The notes under the pieces are model-generated. The model ran no database searches. It worked only from the letters and a program-made list of their open reading frames with translations, and was not told the DNA's origin. A DNA stretch of 64,000 bases. It comes from Bacteroidota bacterium. GTDB lineage: Bacteria > Bacteroidota > Bacteroidia > Bacteroidales > Lentimicrobiaceae. The translations under genes were made by a program, and so were the position numbers. Shown piece after piece: positions 7,512-15,856 of the stretch (its first letter is position 1; every line of letters starts with the position of its first letter). The stretch covers positions 1 to 64,000 of the forward strand of contig WSXX01000024.1 in assembly GCA_009773515.1 (NCBI GenBank), in the 5' to 3' direction.

Positions 7512-7949
7512 TTATTTCCCGCAAACCCTCAGCTGGTTGCAATGCATAAATTGGTTTGCTATCACTGAAGTGTTAAAGGGTATGTCTTTAACATAGCCTT
7601 CTTCTTCAGGTGCGATTTCCGGTAAGATTTTATTCAGAAACCGGTCTGACATTGTTTTGGTATCAAACGGAAAATCATTAACTGATGCTTCCTGTGCCGG
7701 TTTAGGAAGATTTGAAGATAAATAGCCGGAACTCACCTCTTTTGTGTCGAAAGGAATGTCGTTGATGTATTCCTCTTCTTCTGGTTGTGGTAGATTTGCT
7801 GCCATGCCATTCTGGATTTCCAGCGTATCGGCTATAGCAGTGTCAGTTTTTGAGTTGAGGGGAAGTATCGGATTTGCTCCGGCTATTGATGCACCTATTC
7901 CGGAAAAAGTCAGTGCGCTGAGTAGTATGGATAAGATGATGGTTTTCAT
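7512..7949 (-). CDS. Small secreted protein with three NDIPFDT-type repeats (145 aa)
   Basis: Not a family I can name. A signal peptide (MKKTI-like start, LLSALTFSGIGASIAGA) is followed by a short linker. Then come three imperfect repeats of about 30 residues, each with an acidic lead and a (I/F)PF(D/N)T core: YINDIPFDTKEVSS, SVNDFPFDTKTMSD and YVKDIPFNTSVIAN. The first two cores are preceded by NLPxP. The protein ends in a short basic tail with two cysteines (HCNQLRVCGK). No catalytic motif or membrane anchor is visible. The acidic, proline-spaced repeats suggest a binding or structural role in the periplasm or outside the cell, but that is inference. It stands between two terminators, so it is probably a single-gene transcript. 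Confidence 0.7.
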   Translation of the reverse strand: MKTIILSILLSALTFSGIGASIAGANPILPLNSKTDTAIADTLEIQNGMAANLPQPEEEEYINDIPFDTKEVSSGYLSSNLPKPAQEASVNDFPFDTKTMSDRFLNKILPEIAPEEEGYVKDIPFNTSVIANQFMHCNQLRVCGK

Positions 7950-8355
7950 GGCAGTCGTTTTTAAGTTGTTTCCGAAGACAGTTTTACCATTATCGTGCCA
8001 GAATTTATAAGATACAGTATATCAATAAGATATGATGAAATATTGCAACAAATCCATTGATCAATAAAGGTCAAAATACTTGCAAATTTTATCCCTGCTT
8101 AAATACTAAATTTGTGTAATGTATTGATAATCAACAATAAAAGACAATTATAGCGCTGTCTTTTACATCGAAAAGATCCTAAGTTATAGATAATGAGCAG
8201 ATTAGTAAATAGTGTTCGTTTTCGGATAGCTTTCGTGCAAATACGTACAAAGTGAAATGTGAGATTAAGGCGTCGGAAACATTCAGGTTTCAGATAAAAA
8301 AAACCATCTGCAATCTAGTGCAGATGGTTTTTTATAAAAAATTATGCTGATCAGA
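7950..8355. other. 406-bp intergenic region
   Basis: AT-rich, with no gene and no exact TAnnTTTG box for the minus-strand gene at 7949. It ends in the terminator of the next gene (8299-8336). No RNA structure beyond that hairpin was recognised. Confidence 0.5.
8299..8336 (-). terminator. Intrinsic terminator of the T9SS cargo gene
   Basis: AAACCATCTGCA (8301-8312) pairs with TGCAGATGGTTT (8319-8330) around ATCTAG. Flanking A and T tracts allow termination on both strands. It lies 20 bp beyond the minus-strand stop at 8356. Confidence 0.9.
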
Positions 8356-9873
8356 TTAGTTGCGAACGAATCGCGCAATGCCTGTCCGTTTGTTGTCGCT
8401 CACTTTTAAGATGTAACTTCCTGCACTAAGCTTTGATGTATTTATGATCAAAATGCCCTTGTCGCCTGATGTTACATCTGCTTTAACAGGGCGTCCGTTC
8501 ATATCCTGAATCAAAACCTCTGATGTTTCAAACAGTCCGCCGGTTTCAACAATAAGGTAGTCTTTGGCAGGATTGGGGTAGATTTTCAGGCGCAGCATTT
8601 CCTGTTCGGCAATGCTTCCGCAGATGTAAAATCCGACCGAAATTTCGTCGGAAGCAGAACATTCTCCCTGCTCATATTCAACCCTTACAATTACATTGCT
8701 AAGCCCGATGCCTGTTGTATCGAGCGAAAATGTTTGTGTTTGCGAGATAAGCACATCATTAACAAACCATCTTACCAGAGTGTAATCTGTACCTGCATCA
8801 AACGAAATGCTCGCTTCAGCACAAACCAATGTGTCAGAACCCAGTTCAAGTCTTTCGAAAGGAATTACATTTACAATTACATTTCCGGTAACGGCTCCAT
8901 TCTGGGTGTCGGTGACAAGTACAGTATAAGTTGTGGTTTCATCAGGCGAAACTTTTATAGTTTTGGTTTGCTCACCTGTACTCCAAATGTAGTTGTATGG
9001 AGGAAATCCGCCACTTACGTCAACAGAAATTGTGGCTGTATCGCCCTTACAGATTGTAGTATCTTCTGTAAAAACAACAATCGGATTAAAATTCTGGGCA
9101 ATATCTCTGTACCTGACAGTAGTCATCGGGCCTTCAACCGTAATCGAGAGCAAAGGAATTCCCTGATTGTTGCCAAGCCATTGATATTCGGTGTAATAAC
9201 GTACAATCGGAAATCCGGTTTGCAGTGAATCTACGTAAAGACTATCGCGCTCATAAATGTCAGACCTGACCCTCAGAACATCAAAAGTGCCTAAAGGAGT
9301 TGTCAGACTTCCCCAGCCATCAACCTGATTAACGCGTTTGCGTTCAATGCTGAAATAGGCAAGGTTGGGAAGGTCGAGGGAATAATTAGACAAACTTGAA
9401 TCTTTGAGCGATGTAAAAGACAGAGGAAATGTGTAAAGTAACTCAGGTATATCAAATTTCATGGGAATGGGAATGCCCATAAGTGTAGCTGCATAACCGG
9501 CTCTTACATAATTGGCAGGATTGTCTTTGTAAAAAATGTAAGCATCGGTAATGTCGATATCAGGAATAAAATCAATTGCTTCGATTGGAGAAGCCAGATT
9601 TGCAACATTCAGGTTAAATACAATCTGATACAGAAAAGGAGTTGTATTCGGATTTACATATTGTTCAACTATCTGGTTTGAAGGTTGCAGTGTTGAATAG
9701 TCCCAGGTGTATCCGGGGCCGGTGAGCGACGGATCCTGGCCAAAAAGAATGGGCGAAGTACTCACCCTGAGTGTATCTCCGATATTTGGCATATCATCAC
9801 GGGTAATTGTGATCTGAGCCTGTAATGCAATTGTCAGCATCAGGCCGGCAAAGGTTACGACAGCTTTTTTCAT
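8356..9873 (-). CDS. Secreted protein with T9SS type A sorting domain
   Basis: A signal peptide (cleavage near IALQAQ) leads into a region of about 240 residues that I do not recognise. A PKD/Ig-like module follows (TTICKGDTATISVDVSGGFP, YIWSTGEQ, TTTYTVLVTD, about residues 270-340), then a second beta-rich module. The last 75 residues or so are a typical Por-secretion C-terminal domain: KIYPNPAKDYLIVE, VLIQDMNGRPV, LSAGSYILKVSD and a basic RFVRN end. It is therefore exported to the periplasm by Sec and across the outer membrane by the type IX system, then attached to the surface or released. The gene follows tamB by 72 bp on the same strand, so it could be read from the tamB promoter. Its own terminator is at 8299-8336. 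Confidence 0.88.
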   Translation of the reverse strand: MKKAVVTFAGLMLTIALQAQITITRDDMPNIGDTLRVSTSPILFGQDPSLTGPGYTWDYSTLQPSNQIVEQYVNPNTTPFLYQIVFNLNVANLASPIEAIDFIPDIDITDAYIFYKDNPANYVRAGYAATLMGIPIPMKFDIPELLYTFPLSFTSLKDSSLSNYSLDLPNLAYFSIERKRVNQVDGWGSLTTPLGTFDVLRVRSDIYERDSLYVDSLQTGFPIVRYYTEYQWLGNNQGIPLLSITVEGPMTTVRYRDIAQNFNPIVVFTEDTTICKGDTATISVDVSGGFPPYNYIWSTGEQTKTIKVSPDETTTYTVLVTDTQNGAVTGNVIVNVIPFERLELGSDTLVCAEASISFDAGTDYTLVRWFVNDVLISQTQTFSLDTTGIGLSNVIVRVEYEQGECSASDEISVGFYICGSIAEQEMLRLKIYPNPAKDYLIVETGGLFETSEVLIQDMNGRPVKADVTSGDKGILIINTSKLSAGSYILKVSDNKRTGIARFVRN

Positions 9874-9945
9874 AGTATCTGTTTTTGTGGTTGGTTTTCA
9901 ATTTTTTTTGCCCGGAGGAAGAATCCGGGATTTGAAATATTGAGT

Positions 9946-12900
9946 TTATTCAGGTGATAAAGGTACAGCCTTTTTGCGCTGGCGGCGGAAAATTTCAGAA
10001 AATCGGTCAAACTCATACCGATAATAAATACCCACACCTTGCTTGTAATTGACGTTATAGGATGCTACCTCAAAAGGATTGTTGGTTTTATTGTATGCTT
10101 TTACTCTGAATCTTCCATCTCGGGTGATTTTTACATCAACAGTTACATCTCCCACAATATTACCGGTGTTTTGCGTGGAACCCGAACTGATTAAACCGAA
10201 ATTTCCATCAATGGTAACACGATCGTTGAAAAGATGGGTTGACAGCGCAACTTCAATTGCCTCAGAGGTGAGTGCATCTGCTGTACGATAGTTTAAACCT
10301 ATATCAATATCATCGCTGATTTGCGACAACATGCTGCTCAACTGACTTGTAAGCATTTCCATGGATGATGAGCCGACACTGCTCGCCAGACTGGTATTTC
10401 CGGTAAAACTAAACGATTTTAGCAACAGCAGCGAAACCATCTGCTGAGTCATAACTGCTTCATTGGTGGTGTCAATGGCTGAAAAAACCAGGCTTTTCAG
10501 TGCTTCTTCTGAATCGGGCAGCCTTATGCTGAATGCGATATCAGGATTATACAGGTTGTTTTTCAGGTGAATAATGCAGTCAACCGGAACATTACGTCCA
10601 GCATACTCCGGTATAGCTGCCAGCTCAGGAATACCACTCAGCGAAGCCCGGATTTTATAGACTGCCTTAACATTCATATTTGCATCGTAAGGACTGCCGG
10701 TAAAAGAGATGACACTTCCGCGTTCAATAGAAAATAACCGGTTTATAATGTCCTGAAAAGTAAACAGGAAAGTTCCGCTTTCAATATTATAGTCGCCGAA
10801 GGTTGTGATGTCGCCCCGGGTATCAATGCCCATTTGAATCTGCCCCGTTCCCGTGGCTTTTATGTTGCCGATGTTTTCGGGAAGGAATATCTGAATGCCG
10901 GCATCTTTGGTTACATCTATCAGCATGTCGAGGTTTACACCCGAAGTTACTGGTTCGAAATAGGAGATTTCTTCTTCTTCGCCATTTTTTTTAGTGAATC
11001 TGATGTATTCATTTTCAGTGGCGTCAACATCCAGATTTATGGGAATAAAGATATTGGTACCTTTTTCTGATCGGGCTCTGATATTCATTCTGAGATCGGA
11101 GAACGGACCTTGGATACTTACATTTCCGGTTGCAACTGCATTGCCATAGAACAATTCGTTCTGTTTGAAAGTAGTATGCAGACCAGCCAGATTATTGGCC
11201 TGAACATTGAGGCTCATAACCATATCGCGGAAATAATTGTGCGACAGGCTGAAATCGCAAAGCCCTGTATTTCCCAGCGAATCGTAAATCATAATACTTT
11301 TAGCTGAAATCAGATCGGGGGTTATTTCTACTTTATCGGCCAACGAATAGATCACATTCAGGTAATCAATTTTCATTTGGGTGCGCATCAGCTGCAATGA
11401 ACCAGTAAAAGCAGGTTGATCAAAAGTGCCGTCAAGTCTGAGATTTCCGCTGGTGTATCCTTTCAGGTATGAGGCAAATCCTTTCAAAAACGGGTTTAAC
11501 GATGCCAGGTTGTAATTGGTAAGCCCGATGTCGAGATCAAAGTTTCTGTCATTGCTGATTTCCGGGTAAATATATCCCTGTACCGAGATGGGTTTATGTG
11601 AGCCGATGTTTCCTTTGTAAATTACATCAGCACTTATTTCAAGGCCTGACTTTTGATTATCCCACCTGCTGACAATTACTGCATCGCCAAGCCGTTCCTT
11701 GTTGAAGCTAAAGTCGTTGACTACAATATCGGCTTGTAATTTTCGTTCACCATACACATCATTCAGCGATATATTTCCGTTTACAATGCCATCAAAGTCA
11801 AGATTATCCTGCGCAAGCAGCAAATCGGCATTGGAAATATTCAGATCTTCGAACCTTAAATAGAGTGTATCGCCCGTGTTTTTGCTTATTTTTCCGGATA
11901 TGTTTAAGTCCTGATTCAACCCGTTGATATGCAGGTTGTTTATGAAAACTGAACTGCTGTCGATGATAAAATCTCCAATCTGTTCAACCACAAAAGTGGT
12001 ATCATTTACAGCGAAATCGCCTTTATACAGGTTTGCTCTGATGTAAGGTTTTTCTGAGAAAGAAAGTATTCCTTCAAAATCACCGAAATTCCGTTTGCCT
12101 GTAACTTTATCTTTCCACTTTATCAGGTATCTGATGCTGTCGCCCCGCATCGAAACGTCAAATGAAAAGTTTTCAAGTCCCAGCTCCAGGGTATTCTCTT
12201 CGGATGCTTCGCTGAAAACAACCGATGAAGAACCAGTGGTGATCTGAAGCGAATTTCCACTGTTTTGGCCGCGTATAAACCAGTCGTTGATTTTAATGCC
12301 TTGATATTCAAATTGATCAGTTTGTCCATTGATCAGAACGGTTTCATTAACCGAATTATAGCTCCCGAAAAGGTATGCAGATGAGTTGATTTTTAATGCA
12401 GGCAAAAACAGTTCGGTAAGAGCATCAACATCTTTTATATTGATGGTGTATTCCAATATGTGTTCCTGTTTTACATCCAGCTGAATTGCAGGACCTGATC
12501 GGAGCGAAGGCAGGTATGCATTCAGAATATTCATGAGCGATGAATAAAAATCGATAAATGCAAACTGACCGGTAAAATTAATATCGGCAAAGTCTGATTC
12601 AAGGCTTAGTGTTTTTGAATTTTCTGAGGTAGTTCTGGTGGTTAGTTCAATATTCTTTGCAGGATATGCTTTTCCTGATTCAGTGTATAATGTGTTTGAA
12701 AACCTGAGTGAGCCGAGAATGTTGTCAATGTTTGAACCTGTAAAATTCAGATCCATTGAAGTGCTGAGTTTTGATGTTGAATCTCTGTCCCATATGTTTA
12801 ATTTACTGAGATACGCATCTTTGACGGTTGAAGTAAAGTTAAATGCCGGAATTTTTGACGAGAAATCCACAAGGCCATTAAAATCAAGATCTATCAGTTC

Positions 12901-14499
12901 GTCGCGCAACGCAAGTGTTCCATTAAAAAGTTTGTTCTCCAGAGCTCCATCAAGATCGATGTTGTTAAATTCATTGCCCATTAATTCAAGTCTTTTTACC
13001 ACTCCATCCAGCAACAATGAAATTCCTTCCGTTTTATGAAAGCTGCCTGAGAGCTCAGAGTCAAAATCAATTTTTCCTAAATATTCCTGTGCTTCAAAGC
13101 TTTTTCCCATATCCCAGTTTTGGATGTAGGCATGTCCCAGGAAATTAATTTTTTTCTTTGAATCTGTTTTCAGGCTGATATCGGTTTGCAGCGTGCCGGA
13201 CGATGTCGAGAATGTAGCAGCAGAAACAAAGTCATAAATAAATCCGGTGAAGTATCCTTTTATCCTGATATTTCCCAGGTTTCTGACCAATTCCGGTATT
13301 TCTAACGACTGATTGTCTTTTAATCTGAATGCCGATATGTCCTGATAATTGGTTCTGAAGTCCTTGATATTTAAATGAATAAATGTTTCGTTGATATTTG
13401 GGAGACCATCCATCGAAATATTGCCTTCAAAATAGGTGTTGTTGCCGAATGCCAGTTTCAGTTGCCGGGCTCGCAGCGAAGCAATTGTGCCTTTCACCGG
13501 TCCGTAAATCTTAAGCAGCTCTCTGGTTTCAGATAATTCAGGTGCAAAATAACCAATGTCGCTCAGCATTATTTCCGACTGATCGAAATCGCCGGATATT
13601 CTTACACTATCAATAAAATTATTGTAGGCTGAATAACCGTTATGAAGAAATTTCAGATTCAGTTTTATATGACTATCCGGAGTAATAATTTCCATATTCC
13701 GGGCAACAATAGAATCTTTTTTTACATGCAATTGTGCAGACAAAGAATTGAGGGTAAATCCAGATTTATCATCAAACTGCAGGTTTTTGATATTTCCTGA
13801 AATGCTGTCGCTGCTAAAGGTAAGGCGGTTGATTTCAAGGTTTAAATTGCGGATAAATATGTTGTTGTAATCAACGCCGATGGCAACCGTGTCTTTGAGC
13901 TGGTTTAAATACCTGAAGGAGGCATTTGAAAATTTAATTCCTGAAAAACCAATGTTCCATGGCTTTTCAGATGATTTTGTTGTGGTTGTGTCGTCCCCGG
14001 TAAAATAATCAGCAATAAATTTGTAATTCATTACGCTGTCTGATCGGTACAGTATCATATTTACTTCTGCCTGCTGCAGAGAGAATGTGTAAATTCCGAG
14101 ATACCTGCTTTTAAAGTTTAGTTTTCCGATGTTAAACTTAATTTTTTCGGCTTTGAGAAGATAATTATGTTGAAGATCTTTAACAGAAACGCCTGTCAGC
14201 TCAATTTTTAACAGAAATGAAATATCGAGGCTTTCAATACTTACCTGAGTGCCGAGTTCTTTGGAAATATAGCGGGTTGCCATTCCGGCGAGTTTGGTCT
14301 GCACAAAAGATGTTCTGAATACTCCATAAACCACAAGCAGGGTAATTGCGCCTGTTAAAAATGTAAGGAATGATATGTAAAGCGTCTTTTTGATAACTTT
14401 GCAGGCTTTAAGTGATTCTGTGCTTTTTTGGATTGCTTCAGGTTTTCTGCTTAACCTGCAAAGGTCACAAAAATCAGGCAGATTCTTCAGGTTTCGCAA
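9946..14499 (-). CDS. tamB: TamB-type translocation and assembly module protein (AsmA-like)
   Basis: A very long (1517 aa) protein with one N-terminal membrane anchor (about residues 38-60, LYISFLTFLTGAITLLVVYG). A repetitive beta-rich periplasmic body follows, and the conserved DUF490 C-terminal domain closes it (GDITTFGDYNIESGTFLFTF, FTGSPYDANMNVKAVYKI, and the FRVKAYNKTNNPFE strand near the end). Such proteins bridge the inner and outer membranes. They are linked to outer-membrane protein assembly and to phospholipid transport. The start is uncertain: the open frame begins at TTG, and no ATG exists before the anchor. A near-match promoter box (GACCTTTG) lies inside the first 20 codons, so the true start may be downstream. 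It is divergent from tsaD with only 34 bp between the annotated starts. Confidence 0.88.
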   Translation of the reverse strand: MRNLKNLPDFCDLCRLSRKPEAIQKSTESLKACKVIKKTLYISFLTFLTGAITLLVVYGVFRTSFVQTKLAGMATRYISKELGTQVSIESLDISFLLKIELTGVSVKDLQHNYLLKAEKIKFNIGKLNFKSRYLGIYTFSLQQAEVNMILYRSDSVMNYKFIADYFTGDDTTTTKSSEKPWNIGFSGIKFSNASFRYLNQLKDTVAIGVDYNNIFIRNLNLEINRLTFSSDSISGNIKNLQFDDKSGFTLNSLSAQLHVKKDSIVARNMEIITPDSHIKLNLKFLHNGYSAYNNFIDSVRISGDFDQSEIMLSDIGYFAPELSETRELLKIYGPVKGTIASLRARQLKLAFGNNTYFEGNISMDGLPNINETFIHLNIKDFRTNYQDISAFRLKDNQSLEIPELVRNLGNIRIKGYFTGFIYDFVSAATFSTSSGTLQTDISLKTDSKKKINFLGHAYIQNWDMGKSFEAQEYLGKIDFDSELSGSFHKTEGISLLLDGVVKRLELMGNEFNNIDLDGALENKLFNGTLALRDELIDLDFNGLVDFSSKIPAFNFTSTVKDAYLSKLNIWDRDSTSKLSTSMDLNFTGSNIDNILGSLRFSNTLYTESGKAYPAKNIELTTRTTSENSKTLSLESDFADINFTGQFAFIDFYSSLMNILNAYLPSLRSGPAIQLDVKQEHILEYTINIKDVDALTELFLPALKINSSAYLFGSYNSVNETVLINGQTDQFEYQGIKINDWFIRGQNSGNSLQITTGSSSVVFSEASEENTLELGLENFSFDVSMRGDSIRYLIKWKDKVTGKRNFGDFEGILSFSEKPYIRANLYKGDFAVNDTTFVVEQIGDFIIDSSSVFINNLHINGLNQDLNISGKISKNTGDTLYLRFEDLNISNADLLLAQDNLDFDGIVNGNISLNDVYGERKLQADIVVNDFSFNKERLGDAVIVSRWDNQKSGLEISADVIYKGNIGSHKPISVQGYIYPEISNDRNFDLDIGLTNYNLASLNPFLKGFASYLKGYTSGNLRLDGTFDQPAFTGSLQLMRTQMKIDYLNVIYSLADKVEITPDLISAKSIMIYDSLGNTGLCDFSLSHNYFRDMVMSLNVQANNLAGLHTTFKQNELFYGNAVATGNVSIQGPFSDLRMNIRARSEKGTNIFIPINLDVDATENEYIRFTKKNGEEEEISYFEPVTSGVNLDMLIDVTKDAGIQIFLPENIGNIKATGTGQIQMGIDTRGDITTFGDYNIESGTFLFTFQDIINRLFSIERGSVISFTGSPYDANMNVKAVYKIRASLSGIPELAAIPEYAGRNVPVDCIIHLKNNLYNPDIAFSIRLPDSEEALKSLVFSAIDTTNEAVMTQQMVSLLLLKSFSFTGNTSLASSVGSSSMEMLTSQLSSMLSQISDDIDIGLNYRTADALTSEAIEVALSTHLFNDRVTIDGNFGLISSGSTQNTGNIVGDVTVDVKITRDGRFRVKAYNKTNNPFEVASYNVNYKQGVGIYYRYEFDRFSEIFRRQRKKAVPLSPE

Positions 14500-14533
14500 T
14501 TTTTTTTACACTCAATTTTGCATTCAAACAAAT

Positions 14534-15556
14534 ATGTCAAAATATATTCTTGGTATTGAATCTTCATGCGATGATACTTCGGCTGCAATTTTGCAGGATA
14601 CCGTTATTTTATCAAACGTTATCGCGAACCAGGAAATACATTCGGGCTTTGGAGGAGTTGTTCCCGAGCTGGCGTCGCGTGCGCATCAGCAGAATATAAT
14701 TCCGGTTATTCACGAAGCAATTAAACGAGCAGGAATTTCGAAAAATCAGTTGAGTGCAGTTGCATTTACACGCGGACCCGGGCTGCTGGGTTCACTGCTT
14801 GTAGGAACTTCATTTGCCAAATCTTTTGCATGGGCGCTCAATATTCCATTGATAGAGGTGGATCATATGCAGGCGCACATTCTTGCACACTTCATAACTA
14901 AAGCTGATGAGTACAGCCGCGTGCCATCGTTTCCGTTTCTATGCCTCACAGTTTCGGGTGGACATACACAAATTGTGCGGATTGACGATTATTTCTCTAT
15001 GGAAATAATTGGTCAAACCATTGATGATGCTGCTGGTGAAGCTTTTGATAAAGCTGCCAAAATAATGGGTTTGCCGTATCCCGGTGGTCCATTGATTGAT
15101 AAATTCGGAAAGGAAGGAAATCCAACAGCGTTTAGATTTGCGAAGCCACACATTCCCGAACTGAATTATAGTTTCAGCGGTCTTAAAACCTCATTTCTTT
15201 ATTTCTTGCGCGATAATCTGAAAAATGACCCTGATTTTATTGAAAAAAATAAAGCAGATCTTTGCGCGTCTATTCAAAAAGCCATTGTTGATTCGTTAAT
15301 GGATAAGCTGATTAAGGCTGTTTCCCAGACCGGAATAGCGCAGGTTGCCATTGCTGGCGGAGTTTCAGCTAATTCCGCTTTGCGTGCTGCCATTCTTCAA
15401 AAACAATCTGAAGGCGTATTTGAAGCTTTCATTCCCGAATTTCAATACACCACCGATAACGCTGCAATGATTGCTATTGCCGGGTACTATAAATACCTGA
15501 ATGGTGCTTTTTCTGATTATTCAGTAGCTCCTTATTCGCGGGGAAGTGTTATGTAA
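14534..15556 (+). CDS. tsaD: tRNA N6-adenosine threonylcarbamoyltransferase
   Basis: TsaD transfers the threonylcarbamoyl group to A37 of ANN-decoding tRNAs (t6A) together with TsaB and TsaE. The 340-residue protein shows the full Kae1/TsaD set: the GIESSCDDTSAA nucleotide motif, the metal-binding HMQAH, the LTVSGGHTQIV loop, GEAFDKAAKIMGLPYPGGP, AGGVSANSALR and TDNAAMIA. I chose ATG 14534 (MSKYILGIESS) because family proteins start about seven residues before GIESSCD. The longer frame from 14390 runs through the tamB 5' end. A near-match -7 box (CAATTTTG) lies just upstream. tsaE is in the same window at 43064-43489. Confidence 0.96.
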   Translation: MSKYILGIESSCDDTSAAILQDTVILSNVIANQEIHSGFGGVVPELASRAHQQNIIPVIHEAIKRAGISKNQLSAVAFTRGPGLLGSLLVGTSFAKSFAWALNIPLIEVDHMQAHILAHFITKADEYSRVPSFPFLCLTVSGGHTQIVRIDDYFSMEIIGQTIDDAAGEAFDKAAKIMGLPYPGGPLIDKFGKEGNPTAFRFAKPHIPELNYSFSGLKTSFLYFLRDNLKNDPDFIEKNKADLCASIQKAIVDSLMDKLIKAVSQTGIAQVAIAGGVSANSALRAAILQKQSEGVFEAFIPEFQYTTDNAAMIAIAGYYKYLNGAFSDYSVAPYSRGSVM

Positions 15557-15614
15557 TATATGCCAGTCACAGCTTTCTCAAAATCAATACTTACCCCAAA
15601 ATCAGCGCTGGATA

Positions 15615-15753
15615 AGTCAAGCCATGACTCTCAGCCTTAAATCGCTGACTTTTAAGTCAGGACTTGACCCGAACTTTCGTTTCGTTTCAAAAGACAAATT
15701 AAATACGAAGTCAAGCACTGACTTCAATTAAGCGTTGAGTCAAGCGCTGACTC
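15615..15753. repeat. Cluster of three short hairpins with common stem and loop pattern
   Basis: The copies are AGTCA-AGCCA-TGACT (15615-15629), GAAGTCA-AGCAC-TGACTTC (15707-15725) and GAGTCA-AGCGC-TGACTC (15737-15753). TGACTT-TT-AAGTCA at about 15646-15659 uses the same stem letters in the opposite order. The stems vary in length by compensating base pairs at the outer end. Confidence 0.7.
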
Positions 15754-15808
15754 TGACTCCGGCGGAAAAAAGATTTTCACTTAAACCCCTTTTAAATTCA
15801 ATAACCTG

Positions 15809-15816
15809 TATATTTG
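15809..15816 (+). promoter_or_regulatory. -7 box for the hybrid histidine kinase gene
   Basis: TATATTTG matches TAnnTTTG exactly, 40 bp upstream of ATG 15857. A weak TTTT/TTTA stretch lies at about the -33 distance. Confidence 0.5.
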
Positions 15817-15856
15817 TATTGATGCAATGTAGTTTTATCAACCCAATTTGAACCTT

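Larger units (their letters stand above)
15557..15856. other. Intergenic region with AGTCA-AGCNN-TGACT hairpin cluster
   Basis: No gene. It contains three hairpins sharing the AGTCA / TGACT stem and a five-base AGCNN loop, a related TGACTTTTAAGTCA inverted repeat, and a -7 box for the histidine kinase gene. Confidence 0.6.

Noticed and set aside
15546-15731. Short plus-strand frame after tsaD
   Set aside because: It overlaps the tsaD stop and runs through the hairpin repeat cluster, so its apparent serine-rich protein reflects the repeats.
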